A stretch of 64,000 bases of DNA from Rhodamnia argentea (taxonomy: Eukaryota > Streptophyta > Magnoliopsida > Myrtales > Myrtaceae): NCBI RefSeq assembly GCF_020921035.1, contig NC_063157.1:20663015-20727014 (forward strand), in the 5' to 3' direction. A model generated the notes under the pieces. That model was given only the letters and a program-made list of their open reading frames with translations. It did no database searches and had not been told where the DNA came from. The position numbers and the translations under genes were made by a program. Below are positions 39,001 through 51,019 of the stretch, piece after piece. Position 1 is the first letter of the stretch, and each line of letters begins with the position of its first letter.

Positions 39001-39378
39001 TCGTTTCAGCAGCAAGCATCTCAGTGTAAAGCCATGCATGTTTTGAGATGAGACGGGCGAGGGTCCTATAGTGATGGTCTGTCCATTCCATCATTGGAGC
39101 AACACTGTGAATAGAGAACCTCGTGGATCACTATACATCAGAACATGGTTCAAAACAATAGAAAGGAACAAATAGCGAAGGTACCTAAACAGAGGAGGAA
39201 AATAGCGTCCGGAAACCATTAGAGTTTTCGCACTCAGTTGATGCTTTAGAGCGTCAGCTGATATGTTCCTTGAATTGGCTGGATTCCAACAAAATCGAAT
39301 TCTGCGAGGGTTTTTAAGAATAATAGAATGAGTAGGAGTAAATGATGCTATCAAAGTATATCCCCCAAACCTCATCAT
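33069..39378 (-). CDS. tRNA-dihydrouridine synthase, DusA-like, 12 exons
   Basis: Predicted flavoenzyme of 427 aa that reduces uridine to dihydrouridine in the tRNA D-loop. Exons: 39378-39185, 39104-38978, 38842-38715, 38626-38557, 38456-38354, 37730-37613, 35322-35241, 34436-34375, 34033-33961, 33868-33788, 33415-33335, 33233-33069; all phases close. The domain starts at [14 protein letters not shown] (about residue 65). [10 protein letters not shown] carries the expected catalytic cysteine (Cys153). VKCRIGVDD and HSRKA and the TINGGI motif complete the TIM-barrel phosphate and substrate sites. The basic, Ser/Arg-rich N-terminus of about 60 residues suggests chloroplast or mitochondrial import. 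Intron 6 (35323-37612) holds a LINE and a MITE, and intron 7 a diverged repeat rich in GAGCTC-like motifs (about 34600-34900). The exon 4 donor (AAG/GTTCGA) is weak. The gene looks intact. Confidence 0.92.
35371..35389. repeat. LINE target-site duplication, left copy
   Basis: CCAAGCACAATAATCAAAC, identical to 37251-37269 on the other side of the LINE. A 19-bp perfect duplication is typical of target-primed insertion. Confidence 0.9.
35390..37250 (-). mobile_element. 5'-truncated RTE-type LINE in a Dus intron
   Basis: 1861 bp flanked by a perfect 19-bp duplication (CCAAGCACAATAATCAAAC) at 35371-35389 and 37251-37269. It lies on the minus strand. Its 3' end carries a short (TTG)n-type tail, as in plant RTE elements. 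Reverse transcriptase motifs are visible in several frames: [52 protein letters not shown] and [14 protein letters not shown] (about 36340-36380). The C-terminal part ends with AMLYGAECW and [15 protein letters not shown]. The endonuclease domain is missing and several frameshifts separate the pieces, so it is a dead 5'-truncated copy. Confidence 0.88.
37311..37549. mobile_element. Tourist/PIF-Harbinger-type MITE
   Basis: 239 bp with long inverted repeats (about 75 bp), ends GGGTGC...GCACCC, and a TAA triplet on both sides (37308-37310 and 37550-37552). Sequence such as GCTTGTATC(A/G)CTTA is shared by the two arms. No coding capacity. It lies 42 bp from the right-hand target copy of the LINE in the same Dus intron. 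Confidence 0.8.
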
Positions 39379-39742
39379 CTCTTTGATCAGATCAAGGCCT
39401 GCTCCTTAGGGTACCTATTCAAGAAAAGAGAAGTACTTACACACGGGGAACGTGTGGATGGAGTAATCTCACTTAAATTCACATGCCCACTTTCTACCTT
39501 ATACAAGCATTTTCCTATACCGTACATGGATACATCAGGTTTGACCTTCGTTGACTCCAATATTGAGTCCCATCATGCTACAAGATGCATCCTCACTATT
39601 TTTTTTTTTTTTACAACTGGAAAAGGCCAACCTCCGGGCGAGCAGACACATTTGAGGCTGAGCAACTATCAACTCTCTAATGTCTCCAATTACAGAAACA
39701 ACATTTCCAAGAGTCTGCTCACTGTTTAATACTGCCTACAAG

Positions 39743-39780
<38 letters not shown>

Positions 39781-40356
39781 CTTTCGCAAATATAACAAAT
39801 TCAAACAGCAGCTTTCCTTGGAAAGCAAAGAGACAACATTAAAGAGAACACGCAACTATAACCCAGAAATTCGCTCAGAAGTATAACGAACTAAAGATTG
39901 GTCCCTTGGAGCACCAAAACACAGTGGCATTTAATCAAACAGCTAGAGAACACTTGTATCCCCAACACCTAAGCTCCCTCGTAGAACACAAACATTCGTG
40001 CAAGAGTATAGATGAATGAGACAGAGAATTACATGGTCAATGATACTCTCCGGTAACTCTGGAGGAGCTTGGCAGCTTTAGCTCCGAAACAAGGGTTCCT
40101 GACTCCAAAAAGCTTTGGCCTTTTCGCTCTCTTCCATGCATATAAAAACACATCTTCTCCGGCTTATCTGCGGCCATTGGGCGAGATGCGATTCTTTTGG
40201 GCCGGGCCGTGATGGGCCCTTTCCCATCATCCTAATGAAGTCCATTCACTTGAGTCGATCGAGCTGCATCCGGTCATTCGTGTGGTGCATAAAGAACTAC
40301 CCAAGAAATCCGCCTTTTCTTTTTCTTATCGTCACTGGCATTACAGAGAACTTCCC
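39379..40356. promoter_or_regulatory. Divergent promoter region between Dus and TAB2 genes
   Basis: 978 bp separate the two start codons, so the leaders and promoters of both genes must lie here unless unseen upstream exons exist. A T tract at about 39599-39613 and a GA dinucleotide run at 39744-39778 are the visible landmarks. Confidence 0.6.
39744..39778. repeat. (GA)n microsatellite
   Basis: About 17 GA dinucleotides in the divergent promoter region. GA/CT tracts in plant promoters can bind BBR/BPC factors; here that is only a possibility. Confidence 0.9.
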
Positions 40357-43167
40357 ATGGCTGGTCTCAGCTTCAATCCCACCAGAGTGAGAACCCCTCC
40401 TCTACAACTTCACCAACCCATCTCCAATTTCGCCTCTTTCCCGAACTTCACCGATTTCCCTCATCGTACTCCTCGAGGCCTCGCCAAAAACCAGCGACTC
40501 TTGCTCCGGTTTCAGCTTAACTCAGTGTCTCAAAGCTCCGTTTCAGCAGAGAAGGAACTCGAACTCAACGAGGAAGAAAAAGGTCAAGAAGATGATGACC
40601 CAACAGCAGAACTGAGCTACCTTGACCCAGAAACCGATCCGGAGAGCATATCGGAGTGGGAACTTGATTTTTGCTCGAGGCCCATTCTTGATATAAGAGG
40701 CAAGAAGGTGTGGGAGCTGGTGGTGTGTGACAATTCGCTTTCTCTTCAATACACCAAGTATTTCCCTAATAATGTCATCAATAGCATCACTTTGAAGGAG
40801 GCTATCGTGTCCGTTAGTGATGAACTGGGCGTTCCTCTCCCAGAGAAGATTCGCTACTTCAGGTAATTTTATTGCATCGTGAACAAAACTCACATGGACA
40901 TCAGTGGATGTAACCACTTACGTGCCTAGCAAACTACATGGCTGTGTTAATTCTTTCGTTCTGAGTGAGAACTTTGACTAAAAGCTTTTGTGTGTGGTCT
41001 AATAGGTCTCAGATGCAGACAATTATCACAAAGGCATGTAAGGAGCTCGGCATAAAGCCTGTTCCAAGTAAGCGGGTATGTACGATTCGCTAGTTGTTAT
41101 GGTTCCATTTGTATCTTCATGTTATTTTGTTCACTTTTGAATCCCTTTAGTTGGGAACATTCACTAGTAGGATAAGCGAAAAAGAATTCTATCTTGTCTC
41201 TGTTGAAAATGTGAAATGAAGTTGGATGAGCATATTAAAAGTTCCTAAATTGTGAGGCAGCTACTAAGGTTTTGACATCTTATTGAATTAAAGTGAGTAT
41301 GCATGAAGGACAAGAGGAGTAACTGGGGCTTTGTATTGAATACAAAGAACAGCCCATCTATTTGAGAGGAGCTTCCTTGTCAGCCACGCTAACGTCCTCT
41401 TCACCCCATCTTGCCGTGTTTCGTCTATCTTCATATGCCTCGTTTTCAGATAAGTGAAAAGCACTTTAGGATGTGATGGACATGGATGTGTTAACATGTT
41501 GCCACTGCTTCCTTTTTGCTTAACGTGTGATGTAGTTTCAGTGTCTTCCTTTTTTCTTCCTTTGGGTATTGTTTCTGTGGTTTCTTTGGTATCTCATTTT
41601 GAAGAAATATTGTCTATACGTTAACGTTGCATACTTGATGTGTACTGACTTTTATTCAGTAATGTTTGTATACCAGTGTATATCACTACTACTCTGGCTA
41701 GAAGAGCGGTATGAGACGGTCTATACACGTCACCCGGGTTTTCAAAAAGGATCCAAGCCTCTTCTGGCTCTTGATAACCCTTTCCCAATGGAACTTCCTG
41801 AAAATCTGTTCGGTGAGAAGTGGGCATTTGTCCAATTACCGTACTCAGGTATGAACACTTCAGTCATAAGTGTCCTCATGAATTAACATTTAATTTTAAG
41901 GCATTACAATGATCCCTATAGATGCTTGTCAAGTTTAGAAACAAGTGTGTGTGCTCAGTCTTTATATCATGATATCCATTGTTTCCACATAAGAGCACAC
42001 GCATTTTTGAACTCCTTCAGGTGATGTATTGTTCTCTTTCTTTGCAGCTGTTTGTGAGGAAATCTCAGGCTTGGACACAAGATATGTGTTTGGTTCAGGT
42101 CTGGATTTGGATTTATTGGGCATCGAGATAGATGACAATACGTTGATACCAGGGTTGGCTGTTGCCTCTTCACGTGCAAAACCACTAGCAGGTGCATTCT
42201 TCTTCTGTATATCTCTTGGATGACATTAGCATGCTACTGATTCTGCAACATCCTACCAGAATCTTCACGTGATAATGGAGTATCTTGAGCTTCCATACTC
42301 ACTTGAGATTCAGCACGGCAGTGTGTAGTTATGATAAAGGATCATCTGAGGTCCAATTTGGCATTGAGGAAAGGTTTATGAAGCTTGACTAATGGCAACT
42401 CCTCAAGTCCATGCATTATCAGATGAGGCTGATGTCCTAGGACTTATAGCCAGCGGCAAAGAGTGACTGCACCTAATATTCTGACATTTATTCCCAGTGG
42501 CTTTGATGTCCACCAATTAGCTGAACTGGGAATGAATCCAGATGATGCATTAATTGGAAAACGAGACTACAATATTAGTATGCGACAGTCCTTGTGAGAT
42601 CGACAGAATTAAAAGTCACAGTTTGGTCTTCTCAGTACTCTATCTGTTAATACTATTTTTTGTTTAATGATGCATGGAATCATAGGTACATAAGTATTTT
42701 GTAGCTATGCTTGCGTGCATAGTGGCAGACTCGTAGTTGAGTTCATCTCTTCTTAACACTTAGTTGTATCTTAATAGCTATCTCTATTCTAACCATCATA
42801 TTGGTCATCTGACTGTAATGACACTTCGCCTCGCAAGTTTTGAAATGCTATATTCGCTACAGCTCTCAAAATTTAATTATATCATTATTTTTATTCCACT
42901 GCCACAGCTTGGATGAATGGACTGGAAGTCTGTTCAATTGAAGCTGATACTGGTCGAGCCTGCTTGATTCTTTCGGTTGGAATTTCAACACGTTATGTTT
43001 ACGCAACCTACAAGAAAACTCCCGTGATGACATCTGAAGCTGAAGCTTGGGAATCAGCAAAAAAGTCCTGTGGGGGCTTACATTTCCTCGCCATCCAAGA
43101 GGACCTGGATTCAGATGATTGTGTTGGATTTTGGCTGCTGCTAGACTTGCCACCGCCTCCTGTATAA
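40357..43167 (+). CDS. TAB2: TAB2/ATAB2-like chloroplast RNA-binding protein, five exons
   Basis: Predicted 383-aa protein. Exons: 40357-40862, 41006-41075, 41677-41848, 42048-42191, 42908-43167, all in phase. The family (Tab2 of Chlamydomonas, ATAB2 of Arabidopsis) binds chloroplast mRNA and is needed for translation of photosystem proteins. Family features visible here are [20 protein letters not shown], the [19 protein letters not shown] segment, [20 protein letters not shown], and the C-terminal end LLDLPPPPV. The N-terminal 60-70 residues are rich in Ser, Pro, Arg and Phe with few acids, as in a chloroplast transit peptide, followed by an acidic linker. The start is the first in-frame ATG ([11 protein letters not shown]); the upstream frame lacks one. 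Intron 4 is the longest (716 bp). It appears intact. Confidence 0.92.
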
Positions 43168-43905
43168 CCTTTAGCATCAACAACATCTATGTATTCTACG
43201 TTGAGTCTACATTTTCTGTTTTAATCTCTCTGACCTAGTATCTATCAAATTACGTATCAGATCCACGTTCATGCAAAGAAAGAGAAATACACCTAGAAAG
43301 GACACAAGATGGCATCATTGAGGAGCCTATTCGTATATTGGTTGCACTGATTAAAGGGTATGTGCTTCTAACGGAAAAAGGTGATAATTTGGAACGCAAT
43401 TGGAACTAATTTGGCAGCAGAGGATTATTTGAGAGATTTTACGATTCTGCCACACGGTTTAAACCGCGTGGCGAAAAATGTCAACCGAATATGCTTACAA
43501 GGCGATCAGCGATCACGGAACTTGCACCCTGTTAGTCCTGGCTGGCGAAATTCTATGTCCAATGCCATGGTAAATTACAGCAATCACAATCAAAATTCTG
43601 ATTCTTGTCACATTTTGTCAAGATTAGAGAGGCCCCTTCCTGTCATGGGGTGGAGAAGATTCAATTTTCAAAAGTAATGGTTTGTGAATAAAGAGTCACA
43701 CACCGGCACTTTTCGTTGGGAAGGAATGTCAAAAAGTGAGCCACTTTAATACAACAGAGAGATCTTAGTGAGTTGCAAGTTGCAACGCATACCTTCAAGA
43801 TCCTTCCCTCCATTATTACTAACAGGATTGGATTCTGGGAATAACGTACACATATCTCCAGCCTCTTACAACGATGAAGATGCTTAACTTCGCTATATTA
43901 CTTTA
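43168..43905. other. Intergenic between convergent genes
   Basis: 3' flanks of the TAB2-like gene and of the small minus-strand gene. No other feature seen. Confidence 0.5.
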
Positions 43906-44274
43906 TTACCAAGGTTGCTTCGGCATGGACACCCAAGCATAGTAAGCACAAACAATCTTCTGCGATATGTACACATAAACAGCAAAAGATAAACTCATCA
44001 AAGTCAAATCTTTCCAGTCACCCTTCCTCTGTGGGCTCAAATTCTGCTTAAACCCCTTCCCTATCTTCTCAAAGCCATCTATAATTCCTGCAAAAGTCGG
44101 CTTCTTGCTCTGCTTTTCTTTCTTCGGCTTCTGCGTTGTGGGATCATCATGCTCTCGGTCATGGCCCAGGCAAGACACGGTGATAATGTGCTTGGAACAG
44201 TCGCCACTCTTGAGTTCCTGAATCGGAGTAGATCTGCTGCGGAAGTAGTGGTGATGGAGATAGAAGGAAGCCAT
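43906..44274 (-). CDS. Small probable membrane protein, single exon
   Basis: Open frame of 122 aa with its first ATG at 44274 (MASFYLHHHYFRSRS). I do not recognise the family. The N-terminal 40 residues are basic, Ser- and His-rich and could be an organelle targeting signal. A lysine-rich middle (PKKEKQSKKP) is followed by TFAGIIDGFEKIGKGFKQ, a well-formed amphipathic stretch, and by one hydrophobic segment (residues about 91-114, LMSLSFAVYVYISQKIVCAY) near the C-terminus. It is convergent with the TAB2-like gene. Clear domain-like organisation supports a real gene, but there is no splice evidence to strengthen it. Confidence 0.65.
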   Translation of the reverse strand: MASFYLHHHYFRSRSTPIQELKSGDCSKHIITVSCLGHDREHDDPTTQKPKKEKQSKKPTFAGIIDGFEKIGKGFKQNLSPQRKGDWKDLTLMSLSFAVYVYISQKIVCAYYAWVSMPKQPW

Positions 44275-45817
44275 GGACAAAAAAGCTCAGAACTTCTAGT
44301 AAAGGCCGGAACTTGGAAGTCTCTGGCTTATTGGAACAAGGGTGGGCAGAGGAGGTTGTAGGACATGGTGGGTCGGGTCTGTGCAGTGATCAAAGATGCA
44401 GGATTTGAAACCCCCCAGCGTCGATGAAGAAGATAAACCTTCCCTCACATCATTTTGAGAGAAGTTGGAGCGGAACGGGGAACGAAATGGGGAATCTACA
44501 AGGGATAGCCACAAGGAGAACGGATAAGCCGACCACGATGGGCCGGGTCGGGCCTGTACCAGACCTGGTTCCAAGATCAAAAGTCCATTTTGGTTGCTCA
44601 AGAATGGATTGGAAAAGCCCTATTTGATCATCCAATCCGAATAGAAAATTGATTATGTAATAGTTTTGGATGACTACTATACTTACAGTTCGTTTTGAGC
44701 TATAATAAAATAAATAAATAAATAAATAATTTAAATATTATTATAAAGCTCATTTTTTAAAAAATTTGTATTTTATAATATATTATTATTCTCACAATGA
44801 CTCAAAAGACTGTTATGTTAGTAAATTCTTTGTCAATAGTTGAGCACGGATTGAATTCCTCTAATCTTCCTACTTAAAAATCCAATAATCTATATCTATC
44901 GCTCAATTTCAGATCGATCGTTCGTTCTTCTCTACGCATCTATTAAAACAGTCGAGCACTTTCAGAAAATTGAGTAGTTGAATTTCTTAATACCAATTTT
45001 CCTTTTGTTTTATTGAAGGAGCCCTCTTTACTTACGCAATGATTGAACAAACAAACATTAGAAGAACCGGTGGGCGATGATAGTGCGTTGGATGGACACA
45101 CATCCCCAGTCCCACTTTTTGATTTTTCATTTTCGTCTTATTGTTTTCTTCTTGGGAGACCACCAAAGTCAAAAAGTTCAGAGTGGGATTCAATGCGGGG
45201 GGTGCGCAGTGCGCACCTTGCGTACTCAAGTCCCTCTTCCACTCTCCCTCTCTCTCTCTCTGTGGGCCCGACGAACAGTGGTTAAGCTGCGTTGACTGAT
45301 TTTCACTCCAACAATGACTTTTCTATGTTCCCCCAGTTTCCCCTTCCACAATTTGACCCGCAATACCTAATCTCGATCCAAATCTCTTGCCCTTCCACGT
45401 GTGAATCCACACTTCTCTTGCCCTAATCTCCACCATCTTCCTCTTCCTGCGCTTCTTTCCCTCCCCCTTTGGATCCATCCTCGCTCGTCGGTTCTCCTCT
45501 TCTGCCTTTGACTGGTTCCCTCGAATCTCGGCCCTGCTTGCAGGGATTCCCATGTTCCTTGCTTCCTTCGAGGTCCACATCCAAATGGGCGATTAGGGCT
45601 TTCTCCGGAATCCGCCGCGAGGTTTGGTCCCTTCGTAAAGCTCGAGTTTTTGGCTTGCCTGCTGGTGGAAGCGAAATCGACATGATCCCGGTGCTGGGGG
45701 TTGCGATTTCGGAGCCCAGCACCCTTCTTCGGCAGCTCCTTCTTTGAGTTGTTCCTTCATTTTTCCTCCCTCTCTTTTTATTACCTTTCTGTTTGGCGGG
45801 TTTGAAGGGGTTACATC
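44275..45817. other. Intergenic region upstream of the OBERON-type gene
   Basis: It holds AT-rich sequence with a short AAAT repeat (about 44707-44728) and then a C/T-rich stretch from about 45230 to 45800 that is probably promoter and 5' leader of the gene at 45818. Open frames here look like chance frames of C/T-rich DNA. Confidence 0.5.
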
Positions 45818-48800
45818 ATGAAGAAATTGAGGTCGAGCGACGATCTCGATTACTATGGCGACAAAAACATCTGTAAAGACTCGACTTCCAATCGCTCCTC
45901 CTCCACTTCCCACCGAAGCGGCTTCTACTCCGGCAAGTCCGGCGAAGTTCCTCGCAAGGTGTTGCTGACGTCATACTCGTCTCGATACGACCGAGATCGA
46001 CCCGTGGACGACGATGTCCGCGATGGTATGAGGATTTCGCGGAAGCGCTCTGACCACGATTTGGAGCGCTACGATCGCAGAAAGGGTTTAGGCTTGGGGT
46101 TTGGGCCTGATAGGCACGGTGAGAGGAAGGGGCACGGTGTTGATTTCGCCGAAAGAGATGGGTACAGCGGAAATCGCGGGTTTACCCACCGATCAGATGG
46201 CTTTTCTGGCCCAAAGAAGGAGTTTCCGAAGGGATTTCGTTCGGAGAGGGATAGGTCGAGGCGTGAAGGGAGCACTTCATCGTCCTCTTGGCAGAGATTT
46301 GGGAATGTGAGCAAAGAAGTTGACGAGAGCAGAAGTATCAGGGCTGGATTTGTGGATGAGAGGGAGAGGAAGGCGCTGAGGGATGTGAAATCTCCTACGT
46401 GGTCGAAAGATTCAGGAAGTGAGCAATCTCGAAGAGGTTTTAGAGATGGAAAAGTGAGGGAGAAAGAGAAGGACAAGTCACCTAGCGTGTCAAAAGGTGA
46501 TTCGGGTAGTGAACAGCAGTCTAAGATGAGGTCGCCGCCGAAAAATCCTGAGGCCGGAAAGGTTAAGGCGAAGGAGAAGGAGAAGTCCCCGAGCTGGTCG
46601 AGTGGGAGGTCGAGGAGTGTGGAGACCAAGAAACACGAGGAATTGCTAGCTGAGAGTGGGAGTAGTAGTGAAATGGAGGAAGGAGAGCTGGAACCGGAAG
46701 TGGCCGGTAAACTTGGATTGGCTCCTGAAGTTGGGAATGAAGGTAGCCCCAAAAAGGCTGTTCAGTTGGAGTCTGATCATAGGCAAGTTGTAGAGAGTGA
46801 GGGTAGAGCTGAGGTTGCTGAAGAAGTCGGGAAGTCTCTTTGTGATGATGGGAAGGAGTGCCCTGAAGGAAGTCCAGTTGAGGAGAAGAGGGAACATACA
46901 GTCAAGGCCTTTCAAGATCATCGAAAGATTTCAAATGACGAGATGAGTGGGAGTAATGGTGAGGAAAGTGAAACTGAATCTGATAGTGCCATTGTTAAGG
47001 ATCGGGAGATTCTGAAAGGGGAGGAAGAGAGTTGGGGAGGCCACTTGGAGTCTGCAGAGGAAGTTCTTCATTGTAGGGTTCTTGGGAAGCGCTTACCCGA
47101 TGAAGAACCTGCTAAACAAGATGAGGGTATTGATATTGAACTCAAAGAAGAAGGTGCAGAATCACAGGAGTTAAAACTGGGAGAACCAGAAGGGTCTGTG
47201 TTGCCTGGAGATAAAACCAGCTTGGCTGGAGAAAGTCTTGTGCATAGCTTCAGGGACAAAGGCAAGAGTGTTGCTTTTATGCCAATCGAAGTCGCAGAAG
47301 CTGCAGAAGAACGTGCATGGGTTGAAAGAGAATTTAGAGATGTTGTGAGTAGCAGGGACATGGACATGGAAGGGCCAAGCACCAGGGGTTTTGAGTTGTT
47401 CTCGAGCTCTCCTGTTAGGAAGGCAGAAAAATCAGATAATTCGGGCATTCCTAAGCAGAAAGATGACAAGCTGGGGATGGAGCAACTTGATCTCTCTCTG
47501 AGCTTGCCAAATGTGTTGTTACCTATTGGCGCCACGGGTGACAACACAACTGCTGCTCCCGCTTCCCCTAGCCAATGCAGAAGTGTGCAGTCCTGGTCTA
47601 CTTTTTGTACTAACTCAGAAGGCTTCACCCAATCAATGTCCTTTTCGGGATCTCAGTCCTTTTTTCACAATCCAAGTTGTTCTCTTACTCAGAATTCAGT
47701 AGATTATGAGCAATCAGTGAAGAGTCGCCCTCTGTTTCAGGGAGTTGATTGGCAGGCACTAGCTCAGAACGATGCAAAGCCTAAGGAAATTCCAGTGTAT
47801 CAAGGATCTTTCAGCAATGGAAATGGCTCTTTTTACCAGTCTCAAGCCGTGCAGGGCAATTCAAATGGTGAGCTCGGTCAAGGACTGAATCTTAAGGTAT
47901 CAGAGGGAAGCAGTAAAATGCTCAGTGGACTGGACAGGCAACTGAGCTTTAACAAACAGTTGTTGGGAGGGCAGGCAAAGTGTAATGATGATGGCAAGTC
48001 CCCTTCGCAGAGTGTTGGATCTCATGATCTGGGGACGAGTTACGGCTTTGATAAGAAACGAGCGGCGAGGGAGAAACATGGTGGTAGCTTATACAGGAGT
48101 GGTAGCCAAAAGGAGCGCGATCAGCTGTTGATGGGTGGAAGTGGAACTGAATTTGTTGAGTCACTCATTGAGAAGATAGTTTCTGAACCTTTGTATGAAA
48201 TTGCAAGGAAATTCCGCGAGATGAGAGAAGAATCTTTGGCATGTTTCAAAGAGAGTATTCGGGAGTTAATGGCTAATAAAGATAAGCAACGGCAACTATT
48301 GGCTTTTCGAGAAGCGCTGCAGAACAGATCAGATATAACTATTGAGATGCTATTGAAATGCCATCAAGCTCAACTGGAGATCTTGGTTGCCCTAAAAAGC
48401 GGTCTGCCCGACTATCTTCAAGTCCAATCTGGTCTTCCATCGTCCGATCTGGCTGAAATTTTTCTGAACTTAAGATGCAGAAATCTTTCCTGTCGGAATG
48501 CTTTACATGTTAATGAGTGTGACTGCAAGGTTTGTGTAAAGAAGAATGGCTTTTGCAGTGATTGTATGTGCCTAGTCTGCTCCAAGTTTGACACAGCAAC
48601 CAACACATGTAGTTGGGTTGGTTGTGATGTTTGTCTTCATTGGTGTCATGTGGATTGTGCAATAAGGGAATCTTATATCAGGAATGGACATAGTGCAACT
48701 GGCACCCAAGGAATGACAGAGATGCAGTTTCATTGTGTTGCTTGCAATCATCCTTCTGAGATGTTTGGATTTGTGAAAGAGGTTTTTCAAAATTTTGCAA

Positions 48801-50240
48801 GGGGATGGAGCGTTGAGAATTTTTACAGAGAGCTCGAATATGTCAAGAGGATTTTCCGTGCGAGCAAGGACTTGAGAGGGAGACGACTCTATGAAGTTGC
48901 CGATCAGATGCTGGTGAGATTGGCCAATAAAGCTAACCTTTCTGAAGTATACAGTTACATCATGACTTTCCTGAATGGTAATCTTCTATATCATGACTCT
49001 CTCTTTTTCTTCTTTTCTGTGAGTGAAGCTTTATTTTGAGAGAAGAATGCAAATGTAAGGGTTAAGGACACATGAGTAAACTGTAAAGAAAAATATAGTT
49101 TTTTTCTGCATGTTCATGTTCATTTAAAAATTATGGATGGCTATGATTTACTGTTTCTAGTTGGATTATTTTCTGATGGATGGTATACTGCCTCAATGCA
49201 TTTCTTGTCTATTTCAAATGCGAAGGTTTTGTGGTGAATCAGATAGGTGGACTCAGATAGGTGGACTCGTGCATTATTTAAATCCATCCCAGAATATTTC
49301 AAGCTTATTTTGCTCTCCCCCACCTTTCTAGGCTGGTTCTTGCTTTTGTTTCAAGAGTCATATAACTTTTCCTGAATTAGTAGTACTCGTTTGACCCAAA
49401 AAAAAAAAAAAGAATTAGTAGTACTCGTTCTGACCTAAAAAAAAAAAAGAATTAGTAATACTCGTTTATAGTGCAGGAATAGTTTTACAAGAACTGCACG
49501 CAGATTATAGAAGATACAGTGGATAGAATAGCCATCAATATGATGTATATGTAGTTTGAAGTTAGATGAGTTTAAGTTTGTGGGATGTTTATTAAATTGG
49601 TAGAAAGCTGACATTTCTGGATTTTGCTTGATCGTGTTATTGACCGAGAACTGCTACTTTATTCTTCACTGTGTTGGCAGAATCTGATCCAGCTAGATGC
49701 GATAAGACTCTGGCTTCTGGCATTGAACGAGGGAAAGGAGTCAACAATGTGGCTGGAACTAGCCAGGATATGTCGTGGGTCACAGCTGTGGTAGCGGAAA
49801 AAGTTCCTTTTCAAGGCGAACGTGTAAGTAGTACAATCCCAAGCCCCAATAGGGGCCGGAGCGATAAGCATGTTTTAGAGTTGGAATTGCAGAGGAATGA
49901 TAAGAAAGAACCATTGTTTGATGAGTTGGAAAGTATTGTCAGAATTAAACAAGTGGAAGCGAAGATGTTTCAAAATCGTGCTGATGATGCAAGAAGAGAA
50001 GCTGAGGGACTGAAACGTATAGCAATGGCCAAGAATGAAAAGGTTGATGAGGAGTACACGGCCCGAATTGCAAAGTTGCGCTTGCCAGAGGCTGAGGAAT
50101 TGCGCAGACAAAAATTTGAAGAGCTGCAGGCATTAGAAAGAGCCCATCGAGAGTACTTAAACATGAAGATCAGAATGGAAGCCGATATTAAGGATTTGCT
50201 ATTGAAAATGGAAGCAACTCAAAGAAACCTTGCCCTGTGA
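45818..50240 (+). CDS. OBERON-type PHD-finger protein (OBE4/TITANIA2-like), two exons
   Basis: Predicted nuclear protein of 1239 aa. Exons: 45818-48977 and 49681-50240, joined in phase as FLNESDPARCDKT. In Arabidopsis, OBERON proteins act in chromatin control of meristem and embryo root formation; OBE4-like members have a long N-terminal extension as here. Residues 1-300 are rich in Arg, Asp, Ser and Lys with SPSWS- and SPT-like repeats, followed by a long acidic region to about residue 480. The Cys/His-rich PHD-type finger spans about residues 885-985 (CDCKVCVKKNGFCSDCMC, then CLHWCHVDCA and FHCVAC). The last 115 residues are a strong coiled coil with many E, K, R and L (VDEEYTARIAKLRLPEAEEL). 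The first ATG begins MKKLRSSDDLDYYGDKN. The gene appears intact. OBE4 over OBE3 is chosen on length alone. Confidence 0.9.
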
Positions 50241-51019
50241 CAGTGAACGTTTGACAGCATCTCTTAGAAGTGTCAATTCTTCAGGTAATTTCATCAGCTA
50301 ACGGCAAAAGACATATGCTCCCTAGGGTTGTTGGTTGGAGGCAAACCAGAATCTGTACAGGGGCTGCAACATCTCCTCACATGTAATTGACCAGTTCCCT
50401 TAGTTTATGCAACTAGGACTAGGACAAGTTCTAGCTTCTATCGTGTCATTTTTGTTGGTGCGGGCTTACAATCAAATGTTCACTTTAGGATTTCTTGAAT
50501 GAAGAATTCTATATTGATATGTTGTGCATTCAGTTTCCTGAACGAGTTGGAATGAAAATTGTGAACTAGGAAATTGGGTCTCGCTCAATATATGTTTGCC
50601 AATTGTTGGTACACTGGCATGGCAGCCGCAGCTGATGAACTTTTGATTATTCCTTATTGAACCTGGCTGTTGTGTCAGCTGTATTGCTGTAAGTTAGTAC
50701 TTGAGATCTGTCTCTATTGGATGTTAAACCACGTAATTTTTTCGTGTCTTGATAGTGAACATTTACCTTAACATATTTAACAGAGATAGGAGCAAGTTCT
50801 TGTGTTCGCTTGTTAATTTCTTTTGGCCATTGCAGAGTCTCGAGTGAATTGGGGAAGACCTTTCTGCGCCTTTGCGCCCCTAGCCATCATAGTCAAAATT
50901 GTGATTTGGATGGTTTTATGAGCGGCCGGTTGCAGCGTCTAAAATCACTAGAATTGGGAGCTAAAACTTGCCATGACTCGACCCCTCGCTTTTGTTTTCG
51001 ACTTTCAAGAGCTCTAAAG
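50241..51019. other. 3' flank of the OBERON-type gene
   Basis: Probably 3' untranslated region followed by unannotated sequence. No other feature seen. Confidence 0.5.

Noticed and set aside
45323-45747. Overlapping open frames on both strands upstream of the OBERON-type gene
   Set aside because: The region is C/T-rich leader or promoter sequence; the frames are low-complexity and show no domain.
46069-46752. 227-aa minus-strand open frame
   Set aside because: It is the antisense shadow of the Arg/Ser/Glu-rich first exon of the OBERON-type gene.
47068-47628. 186-aa minus-strand open frame
   Set aside because: Antisense shadow of the same exon; it is serine/leucine-rich with no family features.
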